64,000 nucleotides of DNA from JBCBSZ01 sp039818945 (GTDB lineage: Bacteria > Actinomycetota > Acidimicrobiia > Acidimicrobiales > Poriferisodalaceae), in NCBI GenBank assembly GCA_039818945.1, contig JBCBSZ010000007.1, positions 1 to 64,000 on the forward strand, read 5' to 3'. Positions 48,292-56,552 of this stretch are shown piece after piece. Numbering within the stretch: the first letter of the stretch is position 1; each line of letters begins with the position of its first letter. The notes under the pieces are model-generated. The model made no database searches and had not been told where the DNA came from. It worked only from the letters and a program-made list of their open reading frames with translations. The translations under genes and the position numbers were made by a program.

Positions 48292-49402
48292 GGGGCCTAG
48301 CACGCCAGCGCCGAACGGTCCTTCCGAGTCGCTGGATCTCGGGCGGCATCGAGGGGTCGGTGGTGTCGATGATGAACTCGGTGATCCACTCTGTGGCGGT
48401 GTCGGCGTCGAGGTCGTAGGTGCCGCGCAGGGTCTCCTTCGCGTTCCAGGCGAGTCGGACCTCGCCGTGAGGGTCACCGGCGGCGAGTAGTCCCAGGACT
48501 CGTTGGGTGCCGGCCTCGGTGAGGCGCTCGGCGGCCATGGTGAGACGGCGGCGGGCCCGGTAGAGCGGATCGTTCTTGCGGCCCCGGTGCCCGAGGGTCT
48601 CGTTCTGAACCCGGCGTCGGCACTCATCGAGGGCCTGGTTGGCGACCCGGACGACGTGGAAGGGATCAGCGACCTGGACTGCGTCGGGAAGACCAGATCG
48701 AAGGTGGCCCGGTAGGAACCGGCCAGGTCCAGCGTCGCCCACCCGATGGCGTCGCGCCACGCCTCGGATCGGGCCTGGAACCAGGCGGCCGGTGCGGTGC
48801 TGTTGCGGCGCTCGACGATCTCGAGCAACTGCCCGGCGGCGACATCAACGATCGAGGTCACTCACTCCTGACGGCGCCACTGGCCTCGGCGGACCATGAG
48901 CATCTCATCGAGCCCGACCGCCTCGGTGCTGGTGATCCGGTCGGGGTCATCAACCAGGACCGTGCCGTAGCTGATGCGGTTCGTTGATGGTGTGCCACGC
49001 ACACCCGAGCTCGACTGCGACCTCGTTGACTGAGCGTCCCCACCGACCAACCTGCTCGGTCGCCCACCGGGCCGCGCGTGCGGTCATCGCCACCCGCTCC
49101 GATGCGATCGCCGGAGCGGTCTCGGTCCACGATCCCTGGTCGCAGAGCGATTCGGGGCAGCGCCATCGTCGCTTGCGCCACACCAGCCGGGCCGATCTGC
49201 CGAAGCAGGGCAGGTCGACCAACTCAACACTCGGGCGATCCTTGATCTCGCCCCGAGCACCACACCCTCGACACCACGGCCGATCAGTCCTGGTCTCGAT
49301 CACGACGCGGATCGGACAATCGGGCTGGTCATCGACAGCGAGCACGTCGACGTCGGGCAAGCCCACGAGGAGCTCGCACATGCGCGTACCGTTGGTCTCC
49401 AA
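48292..49402 (-). pseudogene. Decayed ISL3-family transposase
   Basis: Read on the minus strand the segments are clearly ISL3 transposase: a zinc-binding N-terminus ('RPWCRGCGARGEIKDRPSVE'), 'YGTVLVDDPDRITSTEAVGL' followed by 'DEMLMVRRGQWR', 'TSIVDVAAGQLLEIVERRNS', 'WRDAIGWATLDLAGSYRATF', and 'ADPFHVVRVANQALDECRRR'. They lie in different frames, requiring at least three frameshifts, and an in-frame stop follows 'GQWRRQE'. The C-terminal third is missing: homology ends at 'RTVRRW' about 48300, right beside the preceding gene. No terminal inverted repeats were found. Confidence 0.88.
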
Positions 49403-49684
49403 CAGGGGCTCCGAGACTTGGCTGGCGTAGGAACCGCCGATTCTCGTGGGCCCCTGTGCCCATCCGGGTGGACCCGCGCCCTACCTACCCCCGCTCATTC
49501 GCGAAGCGCCGGAAATCCCACTTGCCGCCACGTCGGCGGACCGTCTGCTCGACGATGCCGGACCTGGCGGACATCGTCCCTCCCCCGCCGTGGCGGTGAG
49601 CAGCGGGGCCAACCTGGAGCAGCAACGGGCAGGCAGGCGGCAGGGGCCAGTCAACCAAGACGAGAGAGGAACGGGACGTTGCTA

Positions 49685-49903
49685 ATGAGCGAAGAGGAGG
49701 AGCTGGCTGTCCTCGACGCCTACGAGGCATGGGACCAGAGCATCTCGTCCGCCGACCTGGCCCGGAACCACGGGCTCAGCGCCCCTGGCCTCTACAACCT
49801 GCTGAGGCGACACGGCGTCACGCCGAAGAGGCGCCGACGCTACGGGTTTCGACGCTCCCCTCCCCCAAGGGGTCGGCGCAGGCCAACGGGCAGACGATGC
49901 TGA
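49685..49903 (+). CDS. Small helix-turn-helix protein
   Basis: The 72-residue product begins 'MSEEEELAVLDAYEAWDQSI' followed by 'SSADLARNHGLSAPGLYNLL', a good helix-turn-helix, then a basic tail. It resembles the small DNA-binding OrfA-like proteins of insertion sequences and phages. It overlaps the next frame by 7 nt (ATGCTGA), so the two are probably coupled. The purine-rich stretch AGAGAGGAAC lies about 15 nt upstream of the ATG, longer than ideal. The region 49403-49684 holds nothing recognisable. Confidence 0.5.
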   Translation: MSEEEELAVLDAYEAWDQSISSADLARNHGLSAPGLYNLLRRHGVTPKRRRRYGFRRSPPPRGRRRPTGRRC

Positions 49904-50154
49904 ACGAGCTACTCGAGCTCCGGGCGACCTCCGAGGAACTGCGGAACTGCGTCGCCTGGTACGAGGATCAGGTCGCTGGTCTCGGTGGCCTGCTCGCCGC
50001 CAAGGCGTCGAAGCCAGCCCTGGAGGCAGCCATCCGGGGACTGGTCAACACGGCGGATCTCAACCCACCGGGGGCCGAACCAACAGCTCAAGGGGCAGCA
50101 CGTCCGGGAGGCGCACGCAGCCGGGCCACTGTCGGCATGGATCTCATTGGCTGA
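49897..50154 (+). CDS. Small helical protein coupled to the HTH gene
   Basis: The 85-residue product starts at ATG inside the 7-nt overlap with the preceding gene. Residues 1-55 ('NELLELRATSEELRNCVAWY', 'AAKASKPALEAAIRGLVNTA') look helical, followed by a disordered Ala/Pro/Gly tail. No family is recognised. It could be the second part of a two-frame transposition protein or a phage-type small protein. Confidence 0.4.
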   Translation: MLNELLELRATSEELRNCVAWYEDQVAGLGGLLAAKASKPALEAAIRGLVNTADLNPPGAEPTAQGAARPGGARSRATVGMDLIG

Positions 50155-50292
50155 CCGTCGCTCTCCGGACCAGCCCGCCCTGGCGTCTCGTCAGAGTCTG
50201 AATCTGTTGGCATGAACGAGGCTGGCCGGAAGGGTCGGGCAGGATTGAACGGGCCTTGAACTGGACGACGGGCCTATCGGCTGGGAACCTCT

Positions 50293-50877
50293 CTAGCCGT
50301 GGAGTCTGCGAATGACTTCCTCGAAGCGCTGAGCCCTGGCTCGCACTTCGGGATCATCGACGTAGTGTGTAGCGACGTATTCGTCAACGAATCGACCTGC
50401 GCTCAGTAGCTCTGCTGACCGATCCACTGGAGACAAGTAGTTCAGAGAGTCGGCGATTTGCGCCTCGATCACAAGCGGGTCCTCTCCCGTCAGCAGATAC
50501 GCTTCAGCGAGCTTCCTGATCTTGAGCGAGAGGCCGACGAGGGCTTCCGGCACATCATCGCCGCCCGCCGCAGGATACGGCGTCGAAACAGTCCGAAGTC
50601 GGTACGGTTGCCGCCCGACGGTCCCTTGTCTAGTGATGCCGTCTACGGCACGGCGCAAATCAAGGATGGACTCGGCGAGAACAGCAGCAGTTCCGCTATC
50701 GTCAGATACAGCCTCAAGAGAAGCTCGGTGACCTGCAGCTGTCACTGCGGAGTTGGGCGAGTAGCCATCCTCAAGGACCGTGGAGAGTTGCTTGGCGAAA
50801 CTTGCCCTACACCGGCCCACGTCCTCAACGTCCACCACGCCACCTGGTCGACGGGGCAGGGGGATCATCCGTTCCAC
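50293..50877 (-). CDS. Helical protein, probable C-terminal half of a deoxyribosyltransferase-like effector
   Basis: The 194-residue product begins at GTG, overlapping the end of the upstream frame by 13 nt. Its first residues ('ERMIPLPRRPGGVVDVEDVG', then 'RCRASFAKQLSTVLEDG') continue the pattern that in single-chain relatives follows 'IPFD' of the N-terminal domain, so this looks like the second half of one ancestral protein separated by a frameshift. The rest is mainly helical with 'SAELLSAGRFVDEYVATHYV' and no known motif. If the frameshift is a sequencing error, one 300-residue protein is made. Confidence 0.65.
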   Translation of the reverse strand: MERMIPLPRRPGGVVDVEDVGRCRASFAKQLSTVLEDGYSPNSAVTAAGHRASLEAVSDDSGTAAVLAESILDLRRAVDGITRQGTVGRQPYRLRTVSTPYPAAGGDDVPEALVGLSLKIRKLAEAYLLTGEDPLVIEAQIADSLNYLSPVDRSAELLSAGRFVDEYVATHYVDDPEVRARAQRFEEVIRRLHG

Positions 50878-51209
50878 GAGTTGTCGAACGGGATTGGCCC
50901 TGCGCTCGGGTCGCCGAAGCGAACGAGTGGCTTGTGGAAGGCCTCAGCGACGCCCAGCTCGTAGTACACGTTGCCGTTCTCGTCGATCAGATCGGCCACA
51001 ACGACCCGTGCCTCCACGATGGCCTGGACGATGTGCACCGGCACGTTGCCCGGCTCGGCGATCTCGTCGCCTCTCACGAGCGCCAGCCCGGCCGCCTCGA
51101 GCTCCGGCCGCAGGATCCACTCACAGAGGCGTTCAGCTCGTCTGTTGCGGTCTTCGCCTGGTTGTCCGATCGGCGTGATGACGAAGCAGGTGTCCGGTTC
51201 CGAGCCCAC
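50865..51209 (-). CDS. Nucleoside 2-deoxyribosyltransferase-like domain protein ('ITPIG' type)
   Basis: The 114-residue product opens 'DTCFVITPIGQPGEDRNRRA' and contains 'EWILRPELEAAGLALVRGDE', 'PVHIVQAIVEARVVVADLID' and 'NGNVYYELGVAEAFHKPLV'. This F-V-I-x-P-I-G ... V-A-D-L-x-x-x-N-x-N-V-x-Y-E-L pattern defines a nucleoside-deoxyribosyltransferase/TIR-like fold common in prokaryotic conflict genes and thought to act on nucleotides. The Tyr-Glu pair of the fold is present. The frame ends after 'IPFDNSWNG' and the sequence goes on in another frame in the next gene. Confidence 0.75.
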   Translation of the reverse strand: MGSEPDTCFVITPIGQPGEDRNRRAERLCEWILRPELEAAGLALVRGDEIAEPGNVPVHIVQAIVEARVVVADLIDENGNVYYELGVAEAFHKPLVRFGDPSAGPIPFDNSWNG

Positions 51210-51365
51210 ACCTCAAGGGTACGGTGCGCCGACCCCAGCAGACGGCCCGGGCCTCGAAACGGGCGAGGGGTCGATAGCCGCCGACCACCGCCGAGGAGCC
51301 CACGCCGGACGAGGCTTGTAACCTCGGCACCCACTCGGAGAGTCAAACTTGATGGTGACTACTGA

Positions 51366-51494
51366 CTACTGGACCAGCTCAACGATCACGTATGCGATGC
51401 TCGTGATGAGCGCAGCGATCACCGTAGGGTGACCCCACCACGGCCCGTCAGGCCTCGACCACTCGTTGTCATCGTGGTATCCATGATTCGTCAT
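51366..51494 (-). CDS. 42-residue single-span membrane protein
   Basis: ATG 51494 is preceded by AGGAGAGAGG, a strong ribosome-binding site, and opens a frame of 42 codons ending in TAG. The product has a polar N-terminus rich in His, Asp, Trp ('MTNHGYHDDNEWSRPDGPWW') and one membrane helix ('TVIAALITSIAYVIVELV'). Such proteins occur among phage genes and small toxins. It lies downstream (on the minus strand) of a strong G+C hairpin. No family is recognised. Confidence 0.55.
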   Translation of the reverse strand: MTNHGYHDDNEWSRPDGPWWGHPTVIAALITSIAYVIVELVQ

Positions 51495-51535
51495 TGCCTC
51501 TCTCCTGATTCGCACGGGGGATGGGTTGGTGATGA

Positions 51536-51568
51536 GGCCCCCTGGGGAGTGCCAGCTCCCCGGGGGGC
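51536..51568. repeat. G+C hairpin, copy 1
   Basis: GGCCCCCTGGGGAG and its complementary arm around a GTGCCA-type loop fold into a long stem. It closely resembles the hairpin at 52058-52089. It lies about 40 nt upstream of the small membrane-protein gene (minus strand). Confidence 0.6.
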
Positions 51569-52057
51569 ACAGTTCTTCGGTGTTCGACTGTCCATCAGAC
51601 GACCCGGCCCGACGATCCGTTACGTCCGTTTTCGCTCTGGGAGCGATAAGGCGCCTACCAGCAGAAACGTGACGGTTCTGAGCTCCTCCGACTCGCCCCG
51701 TTGCGGCACGCAGCGGTGTCGTAGACGAACCGGCTCAGGGGTCGCTACAAGTCTGAGGATCCGCTGCTCGAGCAGCCGGCTCGCAGCCACCGGGCCACCG
51801 CCGGAGACTGGTGTGGCGTCCGGCCGCTGAACTGCGGAACGGCCTCAGCGAACGTGAGGCTCCGAACCCCCCTGGAGTCGATGCTCAGGCTAGGGGCTGA
51901 CGGCAGACGAGACAGAGGTCCTCGATCAGAGGGCACCCGCCACGCCAGCAATCACGCACGGATTCTGCAAAGGGGCTGCATTCTGGGGTCGCATGAGCGA
52001 TACTCTCAGCTCGTCATCTCACCTCTCCTGCCTTGGGGTCGTGTAGGTGTCAGCTAT
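51569..52057. other. Region without a convincing gene
   Basis: No frame in this 490-bp stretch has a good start, codon pattern or recognisable product. On the minus strand GGAGAGGTGAG-ATG (ATG at 52010-52012) is a very good start signal but leads to a three-codon frame (M-T-S-stop), placed after the second hairpin just as the 42-residue gene is placed after the first. This suggests that a second copy of the small gene has decayed here. Confidence 0.45.
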
Positions 52058-52089
52058 GGCCCCTGGGGAGTTGCAGCTCCCTGGGGGCC
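52058..52089. repeat. G+C hairpin, copy 2
   Basis: GGCCCCTGGGGAG-TTGCA-GCTCCCTGGGGGCC folds into a strong stem; on the plus strand TTTC follows, giving it terminator character. The sequence is a near copy of the hairpin at 51536-51568. Confidence 0.6.
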
Positions 52090-52177
52090 TTTCACGTGTG
52101 TCATCTCTCTTCGGCGTCTCCTGAGCTATCTATAGTCTCCATTCTTTAGCCAGACGAATGGTGCCCGAGAACGCAAA

Positions 52178-52303
52178 AGACCCGAGAGAGCGCATACATC
52201 CGCCAGTGGAAAGTGTCGGCTTGAAAGACTCAGCACTGAGAAGTCAGCGAGTTTGTCGGCAAGCTTCACTCACACGTGAACGGTGTTCCGCCTTCTCGGG
52301 TCT
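52178..52303. other. Possible structured RNA closed by a 10-bp long-range stem
   Basis: AGACCCGAGA (52178-52187) and TCTCGGGTCT (52294-52303) are perfect complements enclosing 106 nt. Inside are further pairing segments (ACTCAG/CTGAG, GCTTG/CAAGC) and two copies of TGTCGGC. No protein frame covers it. It may be a small RNA, a leader structure or a binding site of the mobile element. The stretch 52304-52704 beyond it holds no convincing gene. Confidence 0.35.
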
Positions 52304-52704
52304 ACGGACAGAGGGCCACTAGATGGACATGGATAGCTAGTCCGGCCGATTATCCCTCACGGGCGCTCGCACCGCAAGCACCCTCTTCGGTTGCCTGACC
52401 CAGCTCCAGGCAGGCCGAGAGGCCGGACGTCTCCCAGCGATCGGACCGGACCGCCCCGCCCTTCCGTGCCTTGGCTGGTCGGCTCGATGCGGGCCGCCCC
52501 GGTGGGGAGTCCCCGGGAGCGCTCACCGCTCCCCCACCGGTCCGGGCCTCGGCGGGCTCGATCCTGACGATCCCGGCGTGCAGAGCAAGCTCTGCCCTGT
52601 CGAACCGACAGGATCTCGGATCCTGACGTTCCCGGGGACCTCTCTGCGTCCCTCGGGTCATCCCCCGTGCCTCGAGGCGTAGCCAGCAGGGGCGTGGAGT
52701 TCAG

Positions 52705-52884
52705 ATGTCGGACGACGAGTGGGTCCCGAAGACGAAGGCCGAGCAGCGCATGTTGAAGCGCTACCGGGGCTGGTCGAAGCGGAAGCGCCGTGAAGCAGCG
52801 CTGAAGAAGATCCTGGACGAAGGATTCACGGTCACGCAGGCGGTGAGAACCAGGCCCGCATGGGTGGCCAGTTGGACACTCTGA
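52705..52884 (+). CDS. Small basic protein, phage-like
   Basis: The 59-codon frame starts at ATG. The product is very basic ('VPKTKAEQRMLKRYRGWSKR', then 'KRREAALKKILDEGFTVTQA'), with a helix-turn-helix-like C-terminal part. Such short basic proteins are common in actinophage genomes. It is followed 16 nt later by another small gene on the same strand. The function is unknown. Confidence 0.5.
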   Translation: MSDDEWVPKTKAEQRMLKRYRGWSKRKRREAALKKILDEGFTVTQAVRTRPAWVASWTL

Positions 52885-52900
52885 TCGAGATGGGGAAGTC

Positions 52901-53110
52901 ATGACCAGGACTGTTCGGACTCTTCTGCAGGGCGTCGTAGCGACAGCGATCGCTCGGGCGCTGGTGCTGCCGGTGTCGACCCTCTCGGAGGCTGACCAGA
53001 GTGGTCAGCCGGCCTGGTTCGTGATCGCCGTGCCGTCGCTCACGACGGCTCTGAGCAAGCTGCAGGGCTGGATGGAAGACCGGGGCACCATCCAGGACCG
53101 TCGGGTCTGA
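52901..53110 (+). CDS. Small phage-like membrane-associated protein
   Basis: ATG 52901 is preceded by GGGGAAG. The 69-residue product has a basic N-terminus, a hydrophobic segment ('LLQGVVATAIARALVLPVST') and a second amphipathic one ('WFVIAVPSLTTALSKLQGWM'), then a charged tail. It recalls small holin- or tail-associated proteins of actinophages, an impression rather than a match. The next 210 bp hold nothing recognisable. Confidence 0.55.
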   Translation: MTRTVRTLLQGVVATAIARALVLPVSTLSEADQSGQPAWFVIAVPSLTTALSKLQGWMEDRGTIQDRRV

Positions 53111-53321
53111 GCTACCGCCTGCCGGGTCCCTGGGCTACCTCAGGTCGGAGAAGCCTGACAAGCCCACGAGCCAGGTAGTCCCGAAGCGAGTCAGCCTCTG
53201 CGACCTGCCCTCTCATGCGAAGCTCGGCGAAGGGAGGACACGCAGATGAGGTGACTCCACTCGCGGCGGCGGTACGTCGCCGGGGCAAGTCGGCCGGGGT
53301 GAGGAGGCGCAGAGGTCGACG

Positions 53322-54710
53322 TCACCACATCCGGTCGATTGCTTGAGCAGCTTCCTCAGCGTCCGTGAATCTCCTGTGCGAGGTGCTGACATGACGGTTG
53401 AGCGCTTCAGCTGGCACCCCGATCTCGGCCGCCAGAGCAACGCTCAAGAGTCGGTGCCCGTCATGGGCGAGGCGCATGAGCTTCGCCGTCTCTTGTCGTG
53501 CGGACTGCGAGGCCGTGTCCCGATGTGCGACTGAGTTCCGCACCTTCGAGAAGTCCGTCGCCCACTGGCGAACGTCGCCCGGAGTCGAGCCCAGGTCGAC
53601 CCTGGTGCGCTTCGCCAGAGCAACGAGCCGTTGTTGCAGCGAAGGCTCGTGACTGTGCTTGAGCCTCCCCTTCAGCCACCTCCAATCCTTCTTCGGGATA
53701 GCAGTCTCTATCCGACGCAAACGCTCCAGATGTTTGGGCGTAGGTTCGACCTCAAAGATGCGACGGTGGAGCCCCTCAAGTGCCGCAGCAACAGTCAAGA
53801 AGTACGCATGCGGCGGCAGGCGGGCACCTGCGGCCTCCCATAGGTCTATGACCTCCAACCAGTCAGCGTGCATCCGCATCCAAGACTGGGCTAGCACCGG
53901 AAGCTCAACGTCCGAGAGGTAGAACATTGCCGACATCGGAGTCATGCTCGCACGCTTGGGTTCACCGACGAGCTCAGCCGGCACGATCATCTCATGAGAG
54001 AATCGCCTGTCGTCGACGAGGCCAAGACGCAAGCGAGTCACGGGGCAAGGCCGATCTGTCGCTAGGCAAAGCAGCCTTTGGAACGGCCTCACCCAGTCTA
54101 GAAGGCAACTCTCCAAGCGTATGGCCTGGTCTAGCCGGATATCGATACCGTCCTGTGCTCTGACGAGCGGGTTCCCGTCATATCTGGCCATGGATAGTGT
54201 CCAACTCGGACCGATCGTCGCCGTGGCGCCTGGAAGCTGTAGCTCTATACGGTCGTGGCTGCTGACCTCCACCCGAGGGGCTGAGATCGCATCTGGATCA
54301 CTGCTGATCCGGAAGGGGGGTCGTTCGGTCCAAGCGTTCATGTTCAGAAGCGAGAGCTCGATGCGGGATAGGTGCAACGGCTTCTGCTTCGGATGCGGGC
54401 CAGCGACAGCGAATCCAACCGCAATGTCGACGATCGGGTCATCGTCGGTGCCACTGACGCCTCGCAACTGACATCCATGCAGAGCGACTTCCGTATCGCC
54501 GATCACGCCAAGGAGTGTCGCTGACGCCAACGGCGGCGGGTGGTCAACGAGACGGCGTCCCGTCAGCTTCGCCGTAGGATGGCTCGAGAGCCTCAGCCGC
54601 AGGGATCCGTCCACAACGTCAAGGAGCCCAGGAAGACGCTCGGGTCGTCGGGACGACCACCAGACACCAGCGCCAAGGGACGGGCCGATCGGGGTCAGGC
54701 CAAGCTTCAC
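53322..54710 (-). CDS. ApeA-like HEPN-domain protein, probable anti-phage abortive-infection RNase
   Basis: The 462-residue protein has an N-terminal beta-rich domain starting 'GVWWSSRRPERLPGLLDVVD' with 'LLGVIGDTEVALHGCQLRGV', matching the ApeA N-terminal domain (G-x-W-W ... P-G-x-L pattern), and a C-terminal HEPN domain with the R-x4-H ribonuclease motif in 'FSKVRNSVAHRD' (about residue 395). ApeA-type proteins act as single-gene defence systems that cleave RNA after phage sensing. It is intact while neighbouring mobile genes are broken. GTG 54710 has no clear ribosome-binding site, so the N-terminus is uncertain by a few residues. Lower G+C than the chromosome supports recent acquisition. 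Confidence 0.8.
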   Translation of the reverse strand: MKLGLTPIGPSLGAGVWWSSRRPERLPGLLDVVDGSLRLRLSSHPTAKLTGRRLVDHPPPLASATLLGVIGDTEVALHGCQLRGVSGTDDDPIVDIAVGFAVAGPHPKQKPLHLSRIELSLLNMNAWTERPPFRISSDPDAISAPRVEVSSHDRIELQLPGATATIGPSWTLSMARYDGNPLVRAQDGIDIRLDQAIRLESCLLDWVRPFQRLLCLATDRPCPVTRLRLGLVDDRRFSHEMIVPAELVGEPKRASMTPMSAMFYLSDVELPVLAQSWMRMHADWLEVIDLWEAAGARLPPHAYFLTVAAALEGLHRRIFEVEPTPKHLERLRRIETAIPKKDWRWLKGRLKHSHEPSLQQRLVALAKRTRVDLGSTPGDVRQWATDFSKVRNSVAHRDTASQSARQETAKLMRLAHDGHRLLSVALAAEIGVPAEALNRHVSTSHRRFTDAEEAAQAIDRMW

Positions 54711-55137
54711 CGGTCAGCATCCGAGCTGTGCTGACCCCTTCGCAACCTCATCACCCACCCCGAGCAACCGGTCTCAATACCAACAGCAGCCCATCGTACG
54801 CACGTTCGACCGCCTGACCAAGCGTGCTGCGAGTTACCGCCGGCCAGTTGGCAGTAGGTCGCCTGGGGAAGTGCCGGCTCCATGTACGAACGTGTTCCGG
54901 AGCGGGCCTGGCCTCTCACCGATCGCTGAAGACACAGCCGGCGACGGCTAGTTCTGTCCAGGCGCCGTGTTACGTTCCGGGTGGTTCCGTCCCCGGTTCT
55001 GGGGCGGAGACGAGACACGTAGGCGAGGTGATCTGTGCCCATCCCTTCGGGGGTGGGGTCGAGGAAGGTCGGGGCTGCACAGGGCAGGGTTCCAACTTGT
55101 GAGCGCTTGCGGCCAGCGGTCGCTCGCCGGCCTCCCG
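54711..55137. other. Intergenic region with a terminator-like hairpin
   Basis: No convincing gene lies in these 427 bp. CCCATCCC-TTCG-GGGGTGGG (55038-55057) folds into a short stem with a UUCG-like loop and lies about 80 nt past the end of the minus-strand lipoprotein gene; it may end that transcript. Confidence 0.45.
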
Positions 55138-56001
55138 TCACCGAGAGGCCAACTCCCCCTCTAGCCAGGACAGGGTCTCCTGCTCAAGGGTCATGATCTG
55201 CGCCCACATGTGCCGGTCCGCACACTCTGCGTCCGCCTGGGCGATCTCGAGCTCCGCTGCTGCGGAGGACGACTCGAGGCCACGGCTCGGCAGATCGTCG
55301 ACCGTCCCCACGTCTCCGTACCCGTCGGCCCGAATGCAGCTCAAGTAGCCGCTCTCGTCAATGTCGGCGTAGCCCTGCGTTAGCCGCTCCGACATTGCGC
55401 TTTGGAGCTCGGCCGGCAGCGAGAGTGCCGGCACCGCCTTCTGGAGTGCTTCAGCTCCGACTCCGAGACACCCCCCCTGCTCCTCCCCCTCGGGTTGTGG
55501 ACCTTCGGTGCCGTAGAGCGCCTGGTCGAATGCTGCCCGTTCGGCACCTACGAGAGATCGGCTCAGGGTCTCTCGAGCATCGAGCGCGGAGCGGACGGCG
55601 TCGAACGCCGCCGTGTTGGCCGCCGGCTCAGAGTTCATGCCGTATCCGTACTGCGAGCGGAAGCTCAGAAGCTCGGCTCTCGTGAAGGGCTGCGAAACGA
55701 ACCCACTGGTCAGTTCGACGTCTGGAAGATCGAATCCGGCCGAGGCCATGCAGTCGTTGGTTGCACTGATCTCGATTGCTCCGGCAGGCTGGTACCGACT
55801 CTCTCCCGCCAAGTAGGCGAGCAAGGGATGAACCAGGGCATCATCGGAAAGCGGGGATTCGATCTGGTCTGGAGACACGCCCTGGGTCGCTGGGGTAACC
55901 GGTTCGAGGGCAGATGAGCCCGATGTCTCTACGTCGGTCGGAGCACCACAGGCTGCTCCGGCCAGGATGAGAATCGCAGCAAGGTGGAGGATTCGCTTCA
56001 T
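55138..56001 (-). CDS. Probable lipoprotein of unknown function
   Basis: ATG 56001 opens a typical export signal ('MKRILHLAAILILAGAACGA') ending in a lipobox-like Cys, although the -3 residue is Gly rather than Leu/Val. The mature part of about 265 residues is helical and acidic with four further Cys ('NDCMASAGF', 'GGCLGVG', 'LSCIRADGYG', 'AECADRHMW'), spaced as if forming two disulfides. The family is not recognised. It resembles small secreted actinobacterial proteins of the 'DNDCMxxxGF' type, found often on islands and in secretion loci. It is downstream of the DUF2690 gene on the same strand. Confidence 0.75.
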   Translation of the reverse strand: MKRILHLAAILILAGAACGAPTDVETSGSSALEPVTPATQGVSPDQIESPLSDDALVHPLLAYLAGESRYQPAGAIEISATNDCMASAGFDLPDVELTSGFVSQPFTRAELLSFRSQYGYGMNSEPAANTAAFDAVRSALDARETLSRSLVGAERAAFDQALYGTEGPQPEGEEQGGCLGVGAEALQKAVPALSLPAELQSAMSERLTQGYADIDESGYLSCIRADGYGDVGTVDDLPSRGLESSSAAAELEIAQADAECADRHMWAQIMTLEQETLSWLEGELASR

Positions 56002-56039
56002 GGGAAGACTCCGTTGACTCGAAGAAGCGGACGATGAAC

Positions 56040-56504
56040 TCAGTACTTGGGGGTGCACCTACCGGGCGACCCGGTATCGACACACACCTTCGTCTTGTAG
56101 CCAGCGTCCTCCAGCTGCATTGACCACCGCACGCCGGAACTGTTGCTTATGCCGTAGCCGTACCCCAACGTGTTCCCGTCCGGGTACGGAGTGGTTCTGG
56201 CGGCCCAGATCGGATGCGTCGGCGTGGTAGGCCAAGCGGTTCTACCCCAAACATGACGGCAGGAGCCGCCCTTGTACCTGAGCTCCACCGAGTTTCCCAA
56301 ACCTGATGTGGCAACGTGAATCGTCGATGCGCCGTTACACGCTGAGACCAGAGAAGGATTCTTACAGTCGTCTGCGAAAGGGCATGCCGCCGCATGCGCC
56401 GGATCGGCCTGGATGATGTAGAACGCGAAGCTAGTGGCGGTTATCGCCACAGCCAGCACAACAGCTCGAAGTCCCACCGGAGCTCCTTCTGACGAACGGC
56501 CCAC
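56040..56504 (-). CDS. Secreted DUF2690 protein
   Basis: The 154-residue protein has a signal peptide (about 12-38, 'ADPAHAAA'). The mature part has the DUF2690 features: six cysteines and the segment 'NSVELRYKGGSCRHVWGRTA' (V-E-L-R-Y-S ... C-x-x-x-W-A/G-R). DUF2690 domains are small secreted modules common in actinomycetes, often fused to kinases or other receptors. The function is unknown. It lies between the recombinase remnant and the lipoprotein on the same strand. Confidence 0.82.
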   Translation of the reverse strand: MGRSSEGAPVGLRAVVLAVAITATSFAFYIIQADPAHAAACPFADDCKNPSLVSACNGASTIHVATSGLGNSVELRYKGGSCRHVWGRTAWPTTPTHPIWAARTTPYPDGNTLGYGYGISNSSGVRWSMQLEDAGYKTKVCVDTGSPGRCTPKY

Positions 56505-56552
56505 CCGCTCGATACGAACGGCTTAGCACGGAGCCGGATCCTCGTACAACGG

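Noticed and set aside
51854..52135. 93-codon plus-strand frame across the second hairpin
   Set aside because: It reads through a strong hairpin, has no good start signal and no protein-like pattern.
52350..52661. 103-codon minus-strand frame in the island
   Set aside because: Composition is Arg/Ala/Gly/Pro-rich without hydrophobic core or motif, and there is no ribosome-binding site; probably a chance frame.
54707..55141. 144-codon minus-strand frame between the HEPN protein and the lipoprotein
   Set aside because: Low-complexity Arg/Gly/Thr composition, no start signal, and it ends on the neighbouring gene; not convincing as a gene.
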